A stretch of DNA of 64,000 nt, taken from assembly GCF_003052515.2 (NCBI RefSeq), contig NZ_QARE02000003.1:1-64000 (forward strand). The letters run 5' to 3'. The notes under the pieces are model-generated. The model made no database searches. It saw only the letters and a list, made by a program, of their open reading frames with translations, and was not told where the DNA came from. Origin of the DNA: Pseudomonas sp. RIT409 (GTDB lineage Bacteria; Pseudomonadota; Gammaproteobacteria; Pseudomonadales; Pseudomonadaceae). The translations under genes were made by a program, and so were the position numbers. This document shows positions 15,424 to 24,875 of this stretch, one piece after another; positions within the stretch are counted from its first letter, which is position 1, and each line of letters opens with the position of its first letter.

Positions 15424-17919
15424 TCAATTGAGCGCGCGCACCTCGATTTCTACCCGCCGATTGGGCTCCAGGCACTGAATGAGCTGTGCCCTGGGCAATT
15501 GCATGTTGCACTTGACCAGCGGTTTCTGACTGCCTTCGCCCACGGCTTCCACCAGTTCGGCGGGCACGCCCTTGCCGACCAGGTAGGTCTTGATGGTTTG
15601 CGCACGTTGCCTGGACACCTGGAGGTTGCCTTCTGGATCACCCAGTTGATCCGCGTGCCCGGCGATGATGATCTTGCCGATGTTCGGGGTGCTCAACAGC
15701 TTGCCGGCGATGGCGCTCAACTGGCTCTGGCCCTCGGTTTTCAGGCTCTGGAAATCCGCGCGGGCGAACGCGAACAAGGTGTCCGACTCCAGCGTGATGG
15801 TCTCGATCGAACGCAGCGACTGCGACAACAGGCTGTTGATGTAATTGCGTGAGCTGGACGTCAGGAACGCGTTGTCGAGGATCCTTGGCACGTCGGGCTC
15901 GTGGATCTGATCGCTGTAGAAATTGACCTGGCGGCTGGCCATTTCATAGTCGGTTCCGGTATTCGGCGTGGCCGCAATGGCCGGCGTGTTCTTACCGGTC
16001 TGTTTGGCGATCGCCGGGTACCAGTAATCAGGAATCCGTGCCTTGAGAAACGTCGGGTCCGCTTTCTCGCGTTGCGAGCGCGACAGCATCACGTAAGTCT
16101 CGAGCGTGGCCTTGCCAAAGTCGGCAATCGACTGCGCACGGTTGTCCGTCGGCAGGGCGCGAGGCTCGACGCTGTCGACCCCGGTCACCGGCATGAGGTC
16201 TCTGGCGTTGCGCTGGTACACCTTGATCGTCGTCAGCAAGTACAACGAGCGGGTCAGGTTTTCGGAGGTCGGCTTGAGCATCACGCTCTCCAGCCGACTG
16301 AAATACCGGCTGCGCACTACAGGCTCGATCTTGTAGCCCTGATAGAGGCCCAGCCGCAGGCGCAGCGGAACGCCCTGTTCGTGATGCCGCGCGTAGTAAT
16401 CGGCTGTCCAGAACCGCAGGCGGTCCAGCGTTTGCCAGGACGTGTACTGTTGCGCAGCGGCTTGGTCCTGCGCGGCCGCCGCGGTCAATTCCGCCGACAG
16501 CGTTTTGATGGCCGACGCATTGTTCCAGTACGACCAGCCCCACAGGCTGCAGAGCAACAGTGCGACGAGACTGGCGCCGCCGACCCATGCGGCCTTGCGA
16601 CGACGCTCGCGGAAATTGGTGGTGTACAGCGCGACCAGATGTTGATCCGGGATGATCACCTTACGGAACAGGCTGTTGATGAACAGCGGCTGGGGTTGTG
16701 CGTGGCCACTGGCGCTCGCGGCTTCGCCCTGGAGGTGAAAACGCTCGCTGACCTGCCGGGTGTGGCCACCCAACTCTGGCGCGTCGGCGTCCAGGGCGCT
16801 GGTGAAATAGAAGCCGCGCAGCAGCTCCGCGCTCTGGTAGGGGTTCGCACGCAGTAGGGTGTCGACGAACTGCTGAAGCCTGGGCTTGAGCGCCGCCAGC
16901 TCCAATGGGAAGCGGTAGACCGCAGAGTCCTGGCGGGTGATTTGAATGTCCTGCAACATCAGTTGCTGGCTGGCCACCTCCTGCCAGTAACGGGTCAATT
17001 CGTCCATCGCCAGGCCGAACCGCTGCCCCCAATCGGCCTTTTCGAAATCCTTGTGGGTGAAGGTCTTGCCCATGACTTCGCCACGGGCCACTTCATCGAG
17101 GCGCCGGTAAAAGGCAGTGAAACCGGGTACGAGGTCGCATTTGGTGAAGACCAGATAGACCGGCAGCCGCACTTCCAGCAGTGAGTGAGTTTCCTGAATC
17201 CGCTCGCGCAGGCGTTTGGCCAAGCGTTCCTGGTCTTCCGGCGAGGCCTCAAGAATGTCGTGGATGCTAACCGTCACGATCAGGCCATTGAGCGGACGCC
17301 GCTGGCGATACTGGCGCAAGAGCTGGAGAAAGGCGCGCCACTTACCGACTTCCTCCTGGTTGTTCATGTAACGTCCGGCAGTGTCCAGAAGCACCGCCTC
17401 GGAGCTGAAGAACCAGTCGCAATTACGCGTGCCGCCCAGCCCGGCGACACGAACGCCTTCGCGTTCGGCATACGGGAAATTCAGGCCGGACTGATACAGC
17501 ATGGTGCTTTTGCCTGCTGCGGGCTGACCGACCACCAGGTACCACGGCAGTGCGTACAGCGCGTCCTTGGTGGCAGCGCCCCGTGGCGTGTTGCTGTGCA
17601 GACGGTCGATGCTTTGCAGCAGACGCTCACGCAGCAGGCTGACCTCCTCGCGATCTGCCGGGCTGGCATTGAGCACCGCCTGATCAGCGTCATCGCGCAG
17701 CAAGCCTTCCAGGTTCGGGTGGCTTGAGGCGCCACGGTACAACAGCAGCACGTAACCGGCAGACAGCAGCAAAAACAGACCGATGCCAGCCAGCAGGCTG
17801 TGCAATGAGTTGAAGCCCAGCGCGCCACCGATGGCCCATACCGCGAAGATCATTACAAAGAAGCAGACCCCAAGCACGTAGGGTTGATAGCGCAGAAAGT
17901 AATATTTGATCTTGTTCAT
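15424..17919 (-). CDS. TssM/IcmF-like GTPase domain protein with C-terminal OmpA peptidoglycan-binding domain
   Basis: 831-aa second TssM-like protein. It has two N-terminal membrane helices (about 15-34 and 41-61) and an IcmF NTPase domain with Walker A GQPAAGKS at 131-138. FRERRRKAAWVGGASLVALLL starts a third membrane segment near 445-470. A periplasmic part follows, and from about residue 710 an OmpA-like domain with GHADQLGDPEGN, SRQRA and NRRVEIEV. TssL (22825) has no peptidoglycan domain, so this protein probably anchors the membrane complex to the wall (inference). It overlaps tagF by 4 bases (ATGA). It is shorter than TssM and lacks the TssM C-terminal beta domain. Confidence 0.88.
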   Translation of the reverse strand: MNKIKYYFLRYQPYVLGVCFFVMIFAVWAIGGALGFNSLHSLLAGIGLFLLLSAGYVLLLYRGASSHPNLEGLLRDDADQAVLNASPADREEVSLLRERLLQSIDRLHSNTPRGAATKDALYALPWYLVVGQPAAGKSTMLYQSGLNFPYAEREGVRVAGLGGTRNCDWFFSSEAVLLDTAGRYMNNQEEVGKWRAFLQLLRQYRQRRPLNGLIVTVSIHDILEASPEDQERLAKRLRERIQETHSLLEVRLPVYLVFTKCDLVPGFTAFYRRLDEVARGEVMGKTFTHKDFEKADWGQRFGLAMDELTRYWQEVASQQLMLQDIQITRQDSAVYRFPLELAALKPRLQQFVDTLLRANPYQSAELLRGFYFTSALDADAPELGGHTRQVSERFHLQGEAASASGHAQPQPLFINSLFRKVIIPDQHLVALYTTNFRERRRKAAWVGGASLVALLLCSLWGWSYWNNASAIKTLSAELTAAAAQDQAAAQQYTSWQTLDRLRFWTADYYARHHEQGVPLRLRLGLYQGYKIEPVVRSRYFSRLESVMLKPTSENLTRSLYLLTTIKVYQRNARDLMPVTGVDSVEPRALPTDNRAQSIADFGKATLETYVMLSRSQREKADPTFLKARIPDYWYPAIAKQTGKNTPAIAATPNTGTDYEMASRQVNFYSDQIHEPDVPRILDNAFLTSSSRNYINSLLSQSLRSIETITLESDTLFAFARADFQSLKTEGQSQLSAIAGKLLSTPNIGKIIIAGHADQLGDPEGNLQVSRQRAQTIKTYLVGKGVPAELVEAVGEGSQKPLVKCNMQLPRAQLIQCLEPNRRVEIEVRALN

Positions 17920-18842
17920 ACTGACTTCATATCCGGCGCGTCGACGAAGCGGTCGATGGCGTCATAAAGGGGGCGTTCGGTATCGGGCATCGCGGGCTGG
18001 CGATGGTGTTCGTCAAACGTTTCGAAATTGGCCAGCACGTCATACGTATCAGTGGCCTGGCCTTGACCGGTGAGGACGGTGTAGAGGCTGTGGTTGCCTC
18101 TGTTGGGAAAGCAGAACAACTTAGGGCGCATGAAGTCGTCGGCCAGCACGCTCACTTGCGGCGAAGCCCGACCCGCGCTCATGCGTGTCAACCAGTCGAC
18201 CCACAGATCGGCGGTGGGGTTTTTCAGACCACGCTCGGCGGGCAAAGGCAGGCTGATGGCCGGCGCGTCCGCGTGGTGCAACGAGCGGCGTGCTGCATGG
18301 AGCCGGGTCAGCACCGCCGACGTGATGAACTCGGGATAGGCACCCTTCAAAGCGTCGGCGATGTCGCCCAGGTTGAAGTTGCGCAGGAATTTGTCGTGCA
18401 CCTGGCGAAACAGTGCCAGATCCTGGCCCTGCAACGGCCGCAGCGCCTTGATCTTCTCGAACAGCCGTGCCGGTTGTTCGCCTTGCACACCGAGATGAAG
18501 CAGGGGCTTGATCTGCCCGCAGAACAGCTCGCTCAAGGTGAATGGGTTGACCAGACGTTCATTTTCTTCGGCCTTGAGCGTCTGGAAAATAAAGAACGGA
18601 TAGCGCCGCTGGCTGGCGTCCATGGAGCTCACCAGGCCACCCAACAACCAATTGCCCGAGCGCGCACGGTAGGCGACGAAGCACACCGGCAGGCGATCGA
18701 ACAGCGTGCGCCAGTCCTCGCGCGGGTGAATCGCAGCCAGCGCGTTCTGGAGCCAACCGTCGAATTCGCAGACTTCGTCAGCGGCGCCATGCAGGCTGAC
18801 GAAGTCGGCGCTGGCCGGTATTTTTCCGAAGCAGCCGATCAT
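17916..18842 (-). CDS. tagF: T6SS-associated protein TagF
   Basis: 308-aa TagF (DUF2094) protein. The start MIGCFGKIPASADFVSLHG is diagnostic; AAGGAG lies upstream, which favours 18842 over 18899. In other systems TagF represses T6SS assembly after translation by acting on the forkhead protein Fha, opposite to the kinase/phosphatase pair. No fha, kinase or phosphatase gene is in this operon or window, so its partner here is unknown. It sits 31 bp after tssM and overlaps the OmpA-domain gene. Confidence 0.92.
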   Translation of the reverse strand: MIGCFGKIPASADFVSLHGAADEVCEFDGWLQNALAAIHPREDWRTLFDRLPVCFVAYRARSGNWLLGGLVSSMDASQRRYPFFIFQTLKAEENERLVNPFTLSELFCGQIKPLLHLGVQGEQPARLFEKIKALRPLQGQDLALFRQVHDKFLRNFNLGDIADALKGAYPEFITSAVLTRLHAARRSLHHADAPAISLPLPAERGLKNPTADLWVDWLTRMSAGRASPQVSVLADDFMRPKLFCFPNRGNHSLYTVLTGQGQATDTYDVLANFETFDEHHRQPAMPDTERPLYDAIDRFVDAPDMKSV

Positions 18843-18873
18843 CGACCGCTCCTTGGGTTTGAGGCGCTGTGGT

Positions 18874-21800
18874 TCACTTGGTCCGTCCGTCCGCGACATT
18901 GACTGGAGCGTTCAACGCGCTCAGCGCTTTGACGTTGGCAAGGTCCGTCAGTTTGACGCCGCCATAGTTGCGCACTGCCAGGCTCACTTGACCGTTGGCG
19001 GTATTCCAACTGAAGCGCTGCTGGATGCCGTCGAGATCGACCACGCGCGCGCTGTCGTTCATTCGCAGCAAGCCCCAACGCCCCGGATAATCGAACACCG
19101 TGATACGTTCGCCGGAGAGGGTCACCACATCCAGACGAGCGCCCGGAGCAGTGGTGCTGCCTGGCCATGAGAAGCGGCTCCAGCTGGTCTTGCCGTTGCG
19201 GTAGTGCTGCTCCTGACCGTCCAGGGTGAAAATGATGTCGGTGAAGTTGGCCGACGGCTCCAGCATGATCTCGAAGCCATTTTCCTTGTCCGACAGGCTG
19301 GCAATGACCTCGCCCAGCGAGCTCGCTTTGTCGATGCTGTTGACCATGTTCGGGTTCACCAGCGGCACGGCCTTGGCGCCGCTGCTCATGCCCAGGCCTT
19401 CTCCGCCGGACAGGTTGCCGATTTCGTTGCGCTTGAAGTTCGGTAGCAGCCCGGATTCCGGGTCGACGAAACGCTGCAGGTCCTTGACCGATGCTTCATT
19501 GCGGCTGCCCGCCGCGATCGGATAACGGTGGGCCATGACCTGCTCCCAGGGCTTGGCGATCTGCTGCGCCCAGGCCTTGGCAATCTGTTGGCCGGCCGGA
19601 TCACGCAGGGTTTCCCAAGCGAACTGGATCGGCAGACTGAACAACCCTTGCAGCGACGCCGACAGGCCGCCTTGACTGGTGTCGACAGTGGTTTCCACGT
19701 AGTTGCGCACGTTGGTCACTTCGCTAGGCTGGCCTTCAAGGGTTTCGCTGATCAGCTGCTTGCTGCTCTTGCCCACATCCTGCGAGCGCTGGATGTTGTT
19801 CATCCGCACCTTGAGCTTGCGCAGCGCCGCCAGATAGCGATCCATGATGGTGCTGTCGGCGCCTTCCGAATTTTGCGCGGCGAATACCCGCGACACCGGT
19901 TCGAAGCGTTTCGCCAGGCTGCCGTCGTCGATCGACGGCAATGGCGAGAGCATGGCTGCGGAGGGTTTCTGCGGACCATCGAACAGGCCGGTGGCCTTGC
20001 TCCAAAAACTGTCCTGGGGTGCGGTGCCAGGTGCCTGGGGCTCGCGCGGAGCCGGCAGGTCCCAGCGCGTGTTGTCATTGACGGCCGAGAGCAGCAGTTT
20101 GACAGGCGAGTTCTGCACGTCGCTCAGCAACGACAACTGTTCGGTCGCGTTCGCCATGTCGGTGAAGTGCCGAATGCCGACCCCGTTGAGCAGGGCGTAC
20201 CACACCTGGGCGTAGTCACGTTTGTAGCGCGCCATGAATTCACGCACGAAGTTGGCTTTCTGGACAATGCTGTCGCCGCCTTCACCATCGAGCACCCAGT
20301 CGGACTCGTTGCGCAGGTTGCCGGACACCAGCTTGATCAGCTCCGGCTTGACGAAGCCGTCCCAGCCTTGACGGGTAAAGATGGCCGGCACGGCTTCGCT
20401 GCCATACAGCAGTTGGCGACCGGGCAGCGGCACCAGATCGTTCAGGCTGATGGCCGGGAACTGACGGCTGGATTCCAACTGCAGGCGCAGGTACTCGCGG
20501 TCCACCAGCGAGCTGGAAATCATGAACGCCTTCAGGCTTTTGCGCGTGCTGTCGACCAATTGCTCGTTGCGAGGCAGGGCAGGGGCCTGACCGTTCTTGA
20601 GCAACTGCACGTACATCGGCACGTTGTCCTGGATGACCTCGTCACTGACAGGGCTGGCCTCCGTCGCAGTGCTGGCCCATGCGACCGGCAATGCGGCGCT
20701 GACGAATTCCGGATCCGGGTGAGCAGCGGGCTGCGTCAGCATCAGGTACAGCTTGAGCGCGTTGTAGGATTCGATGATCGATGCCACTTGTTGCTCATCC
20801 AGCCGTCCCAGCATTTCCTCGGACAGCGACAGCCCGCCGGTGGTCGCCGAGACCTCGGCCGCATCACTGGCGGTGGCCGGGTTGCGCAAGTCGGCCAGCG
20901 CACCGTCGCGGGCTTTGCCGGCAGCGCCCTTGGCCAGACCCTTGAGACGATTGCCTGCGTCGCCGACGGAGCGCGGGATGCTGCTCAGCGAAGGTTTGCC
21001 TGCCTTGGCGCGGAGGTCCTGCATGCCACGGTCGATCAGCTTCTGGCCCTTGGCGGTTTTGACGTTGGCCTTACCCGTTGCGGCAAGATCGTTCTGGGGC
21101 TCCATTGATTCGGCGAATTCATTGAAGGCGCGCATCTGCATCTGCAGTGCCAGCGCCACCGGCTCCAGCGCCTGACTGCGCAATTGCTGCAGGTAGGCAG
21201 CCTCGGCGGCGGCGAAAATATCGTCGCCCCGGTACAGGCCCGCGCTCAATTGCAGGGGAACGCCCTTGGCGCGGTGTTTTTCAATCAGCGTCAGCTCATT
21301 ACGAAGCAATTCGAGGCCTTCGCCCGCAGCCATGCGTTGGTCGCGGTCCGGCGCGGCATTCAGATCGCTGATTTTCCCTTCCAGCGCCGCGATCCATGCC
21401 CGGTTGTTCTGGAAGGCCAGCGCCTGCCAGCCAACGAAAACAAGCCCAGCGAGCGCCGCCAGCGCGATCACGGCCGGGCTGAGCGACGTGTCGCGCCCCG
21501 TACGCGACTGATAGCGGGTTAGATCACGGTCCGCGAAGATGACCCGCCGGAAGGTATCGGTGATGAAGTAACTGCGGTCGCTGATCTTTTTGCCCACCCC
21601 TTCGGTGAGGGCCAGAGCGTCCTGGTCAGGCTGCAGCGCAAACGACTCGGCCAGATCGTCCTCATAGACCGGAAACAGCTGATGATCGGTCTGCAGCGCG
21701 CTGGTGAAATACACACCGCGCAGCAACAGCGGGTTGCCGTGGCTGGCTGGCTCGGTGAAGGGCTTGAGAAATTGCTCCAGCACACTCGGCATCTGGGCGA

Positions 21801-22794
21801 AGTAATTCGGGAAGTTGAGCAATGCAGAGTTGGCTTCCGCGCCCAGACGCGTCATTTGTGTGTCGACGTGACGCTGAACGCCGCCGTACAAATTCTCCAG
21901 TTTGCGGGTGAGCACGGCACGCAGACCCAGGTTGCGGATCTCCGACTGGCCGAACGTCATGCCCAACGGCTGCTGACGTTCAGTCAGGTCCAGACCGTCG
22001 AATGCCTGGTTGAAGCCGGGCAGTTGGTCGGTCTTGCTCAACATCAGATAGATCGGCGGGTTGGCCTCCAGGCAGCGGGTGTACTCTTCGATCCGCGACA
22101 CCAGTTGCGCTGCCATCTGCTCGCGCTCTTCGACCGTGGCCGACAACAGCTCCGGCAAGCTGACGACCAGCACCAAGCCATTGACCGCCGCTTTCTTGCG
22201 CTGTTTTTTCACCAACTGCAGGAATGCGGCGAACTCACTGGCCGATTGGTCATCGTGCAGGTAACGCCCGGCCGTATCGATCAACACCGCTTCCGGGCTG
22301 AAATACCAATCGCAGTGCTGCGTGCCACTGTCGTTGTCGCTCTGGCTGCTGGCAATGCTGGCAGACAGGCCTGAGCGGGTGAGCAGGGAGGTCTTGCCCG
22401 CCGCCGACATGCCGATGACCAAGTACCACGGCAAGTCGTACAGCGCCGAAGAGCCGCCACCGCCGGCGGAACGGTCGGCGCGCAACATGGCGATGGCATG
22501 TTTGAGCCTGTCCCGGAGCACCTGTTGGTCACGGAACTCGCCGTTCGATTTCAGCGAGCGATCGACTTCGATCTGCACCAGGTTTTCGAGGTTGTGTTCG
22601 GTGCGGATACGCCTGTACTGGCGCAGCACGATGATCAAGAGATAGAAAGCGCTGACGATCGCCATGGTTTCGAGCACGTGATCGCGCGACCACTGTACGC
22701 GAGGCGCGACGAGCGCGCAGACGAGGAGGCTCGCCAGCCATAGGGCGATGACGATGAACCAAAAGCTTTTTAATGCACGGAGTAATGTTTTCAT
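18874..22794 (-). CDS. tssM: T6SS membrane complex protein TssM (IcmF)
   Basis: 1306-aa inner-membrane protein that spans to the outer-membrane lipoprotein TssJ and recruits the baseplate. Membrane helices lie at about 11-31 and 41-58, with a third around residue 440 (VIALAALAGLVFVGWQ). The cytoplasmic NTPase has Walker A GMSAAGKT at 128-135. The long periplasmic part ends in the TssM C-terminal beta domain that contacts TssJ. Length is standard for the family. AGGAAGAC precedes the ATG; the tssL stop is 30 bp upstream. Confidence 0.95.
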   Translation of the reverse strand: MKTLLRALKSFWFIVIALWLASLLVCALVAPRVQWSRDHVLETMAIVSAFYLLIIVLRQYRRIRTEHNLENLVQIEVDRSLKSNGEFRDQQVLRDRLKHAIAMLRADRSAGGGGSSALYDLPWYLVIGMSAAGKTSLLTRSGLSASIASSQSDNDSGTQHCDWYFSPEAVLIDTAGRYLHDDQSASEFAAFLQLVKKQRKKAAVNGLVLVVSLPELLSATVEEREQMAAQLVSRIEEYTRCLEANPPIYLMLSKTDQLPGFNQAFDGLDLTERQQPLGMTFGQSEIRNLGLRAVLTRKLENLYGGVQRHVDTQMTRLGAEANSALLNFPNYFAQMPSVLEQFLKPFTEPASHGNPLLLRGVYFTSALQTDHQLFPVYEDDLAESFALQPDQDALALTEGVGKKISDRSYFITDTFRRVIFADRDLTRYQSRTGRDTSLSPAVIALAALAGLVFVGWQALAFQNNRAWIAALEGKISDLNAAPDRDQRMAAGEGLELLRNELTLIEKHRAKGVPLQLSAGLYRGDDIFAAAEAAYLQQLRSQALEPVALALQMQMRAFNEFAESMEPQNDLAATGKANVKTAKGQKLIDRGMQDLRAKAGKPSLSSIPRSVGDAGNRLKGLAKGAAGKARDGALADLRNPATASDAAEVSATTGGLSLSEEMLGRLDEQQVASIIESYNALKLYLMLTQPAAHPDPEFVSAALPVAWASTATEASPVSDEVIQDNVPMYVQLLKNGQAPALPRNEQLVDSTRKSLKAFMISSSLVDREYLRLQLESSRQFPAISLNDLVPLPGRQLLYGSEAVPAIFTRQGWDGFVKPELIKLVSGNLRNESDWVLDGEGGDSIVQKANFVREFMARYKRDYAQVWYALLNGVGIRHFTDMANATEQLSLLSDVQNSPVKLLLSAVNDNTRWDLPAPREPQAPGTAPQDSFWSKATGLFDGPQKPSAAMLSPLPSIDDGSLAKRFEPVSRVFAAQNSEGADSTIMDRYLAALRKLKVRMNNIQRSQDVGKSSKQLISETLEGQPSEVTNVRNYVETTVDTSQGGLSASLQGLFSLPIQFAWETLRDPAGQQIAKAWAQQIAKPWEQVMAHRYPIAAGSRNEASVKDLQRFVDPESGLLPNFKRNEIGNLSGGEGLGMSSGAKAVPLVNPNMVNSIDKASSLGEVIASLSDKENGFEIMLEPSANFTDIIFTLDGQEQHYRNGKTSWSRFSWPGSTTAPGARLDVVTLSGERITVFDYPGRWGLLRMNDSARVVDLDGIQQRFSWNTANGQVSLAVRNYGGVKLTDLANVKALSALNAPVNVADGRTK

Positions 22795-22824
22795 GTCTTC
22801 CTGACTCGGTTACCTGACCATTGC

Positions 22825-23535
22825 TCAGGCACTGAACAACTGGCTGATGTGTTCTGAGAGGACGGCGACGTCTTTGCCCAGCAGCCAGTCCAGCGTCAGG
22901 TAGACGCCCAGGCAGACCAGCGCAATGAGCGCCAGATAGATCCACACGGGCACTTCATGCCGCAGCATCTGCGAAACCTGATCGGGCAGCGCCCAATCGG
23001 GCGAGAGCGCTTTGGGTGTCTTGCGGTACCGCGCAATGTCCTGGCCGAGGGTGTTGGCCAGGTAGCGCAATTGATCCTTTTCGGACAGGAACTTGCCTTC
23101 GAAACCCAGCGCCAGGCAGAGGTGGTAGACCTCCAACACATCGATGTTGCCTTTCACGTCGGCGCGCAACGCGTCGATCTTCTCGAAAAAGCCTTCGCCG
23201 GCCAGGGCCACGCCGAAATAGCGAAACTGCAAGGGTGACATCTCGAAGTGCCGGCGCAGGTCGTTTTCGCCCGAGCGCAGCACGCTTTCATCGAGAAACG
23301 CGCACAGTGCGTATTGCGTGTCCTTGACTTGATCGGCGCTGTATTGGGCGCTCCGCGCGTCACGCTCCAGTTGAGAGAAGAAACCGTCGACGCTGGCTTC
23401 GAAGGCGCTGATCGACGTGACCTGACGGCCGCGACGTACGATCAGCGCCATGCTGATGAAGTCTTGCACGAGGTCTTTCAAGGTGGGTTTCGCGGCAGTG
23501 GCGGTCGTTGCGCCTTGCATTACGGCTTCGTTCAT
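22825..23535 (-). CDS. tssL: T6SS membrane complex protein TssL (DotU), without peptidoglycan-binding domain
   Basis: 236-aa DotU-type protein: a cytoplasmic helical hook domain (CAFLDESVLRSG, FEMSPLQFRYFGVALAGEGFFEK, HLCLALGFEGKF) followed by one C-terminal membrane anchor (about 200-222). The chain ends shortly after the anchor, so there is no OmpA extension as in some TssL proteins; that domain is instead on the 15424-17919 protein. The start overlaps the tssK stop by 4 bases. Confidence 0.95.
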   Translation of the reverse strand: MNEAVMQGATTATAAKPTLKDLVQDFISMALIVRRGRQVTSISAFEASVDGFFSQLERDARSAQYSADQVKDTQYALCAFLDESVLRSGENDLRRHFEMSPLQFRYFGVALAGEGFFEKIDALRADVKGNIDVLEVYHLCLALGFEGKFLSEKDQLRYLANTLGQDIARYRKTPKALSPDWALPDQVSQMLRHEVPVWIYLALIALVCLGVYLTLDWLLGKDVAVLSEHISQLFSA

Positions 23536-24875
23536 TTGAGTACCGCCATCAGTTCAAGCTTGAGGTTGGTGAAGGCACTGGGTGCGTAGAACGAGATCGC
23601 CTGCGCGTTCATCATGCGTTCGTAGACCCGGCCATGCGGCTCGATAGAGAAATAGTGGTTGTCCAGCCGTACCGGAATGGCGTTGGGCAGGCGTGTGGAA
23701 TGGTTGAGCGTGACACCCGGCATGGCGCTGTTGACGACAACTTCGATATCTTCCGGAGAGCCGATCTTGAAGGCGCGTGGCACCAGCTCCAGAAGGCTGG
23801 CCCCAGGCATGTCCGCGTGCACGGAAATGTAAAAGTCCGCTTCGACCAGGCGCGGATCATGCAACTGCCCTTGCCAGTAAGAGGGCTTGGTTTGGGTCAG
23901 GTTGATCATGATGCATTGGTTAGGGATGACGTTATCCAGCAATACCCGGATCGTCTCGTCCAGCTTGACCAGCGAGGCGGCCGGATCGTGATGGTCGTAT
24001 TCGGGAATGCTGTTGAGCTCCATGTCGAGCGAGAACGTCAACAGGCCACCGGCCAACTCAGCCAGGAACAGGTACAGGCGCTCCGGATGCAGGCGCGGGT
24101 GCGCGAGCAGGTGAGCGAGCGCCGGGTAAGCGCGGTTCACGGTGTTGAGCAGCCAGAACAGGGTGACGTCGCTGGAGCCGAACTCAGCGATCTGGTCGGC
24201 GCGCTCGCGACGGCGGCCCGACAATGCCTTACTTTTGGATTGCAGCGCCCCCAGCAGGCGTTTGCCCAGACCGATCAACGTCTCGTGAGTGCCCACATGC
24301 AAGGTGGGATGCACGAAGTGCATGTCCAGGTTGAAGCCACCGATGTTATTGCGTGACAGTCGAGCCACCGGGCAATAGGTGTAGCCGTCCAGGGTGTCGC
24401 CATCGACCAGCATGACCACGTTCAGCCGCAGACTGGTGATTTCGTTTTCAAGATCGCCTTCGTTCAGGTCGGGCAGGGTGTCGAACTGCTTGCGAAAACG
24501 TCGCGCGCTCTTCTGTTCCTGACCGTCCTCGACGTAGTTCAAGCCGAACGGCTCGGGCAGTTTCAACGCTGCATAGACCTTGAAATCATCACCCTTGAGC
24601 AATTCCCTCAGGTCCCTCGCCGCTGGAAGCGGGTCATGTTGGGGCGCGTCGAATAGGCTGCCATCAGGGAACACGAGCTTGAGACGCTTGAGCTGCAGCG
24701 AACCGTTGGCCAATGCCTCTTCATCGATCTGCAACGCCTGGACACCCCAATGAAAAGGCGTGCTGCGCAAGGTCGATTCGGCAAGCTGATGCTGATGGAA
24801 CTCGTCCTGATACTGAAAATGCTGCGGCAGAAGGAACATGCCTTCAGACCACATCACACGGCTCTGCTTACTCAT
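23532..24875 (-). CDS. tssK: T6SS baseplate protein TssK
   Basis: 447-aa trimeric baseplate component linking the baseplate to the membrane complex. The start MSKQSRVMWSEGMFLLPQHFQYQD is the typical TssK opening and fixes the start at 24875, overlapping the tssJ stop by 8 bp. The C-terminal part (FYISVHADMPGASLLELVPRAFKIGSP and HYFSIEPHG) is also family-like. Length is normal. Confidence 0.95.
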   Translation of the reverse strand: MSKQSRVMWSEGMFLLPQHFQYQDEFHQHQLAESTLRSTPFHWGVQALQIDEEALANGSLQLKRLKLVFPDGSLFDAPQHDPLPAARDLRELLKGDDFKVYAALKLPEPFGLNYVEDGQEQKSARRFRKQFDTLPDLNEGDLENEITSLRLNVVMLVDGDTLDGYTYCPVARLSRNNIGGFNLDMHFVHPTLHVGTHETLIGLGKRLLGALQSKSKALSGRRRERADQIAEFGSSDVTLFWLLNTVNRAYPALAHLLAHPRLHPERLYLFLAELAGGLLTFSLDMELNSIPEYDHHDPAASLVKLDETIRVLLDNVIPNQCIMINLTQTKPSYWQGQLHDPRLVEADFYISVHADMPGASLLELVPRAFKIGSPEDIEVVVNSAMPGVTLNHSTRLPNAIPVRLDNHYFSIEPHGRVYERMMNAQAISFYAPSAFTNLKLELMAVLK

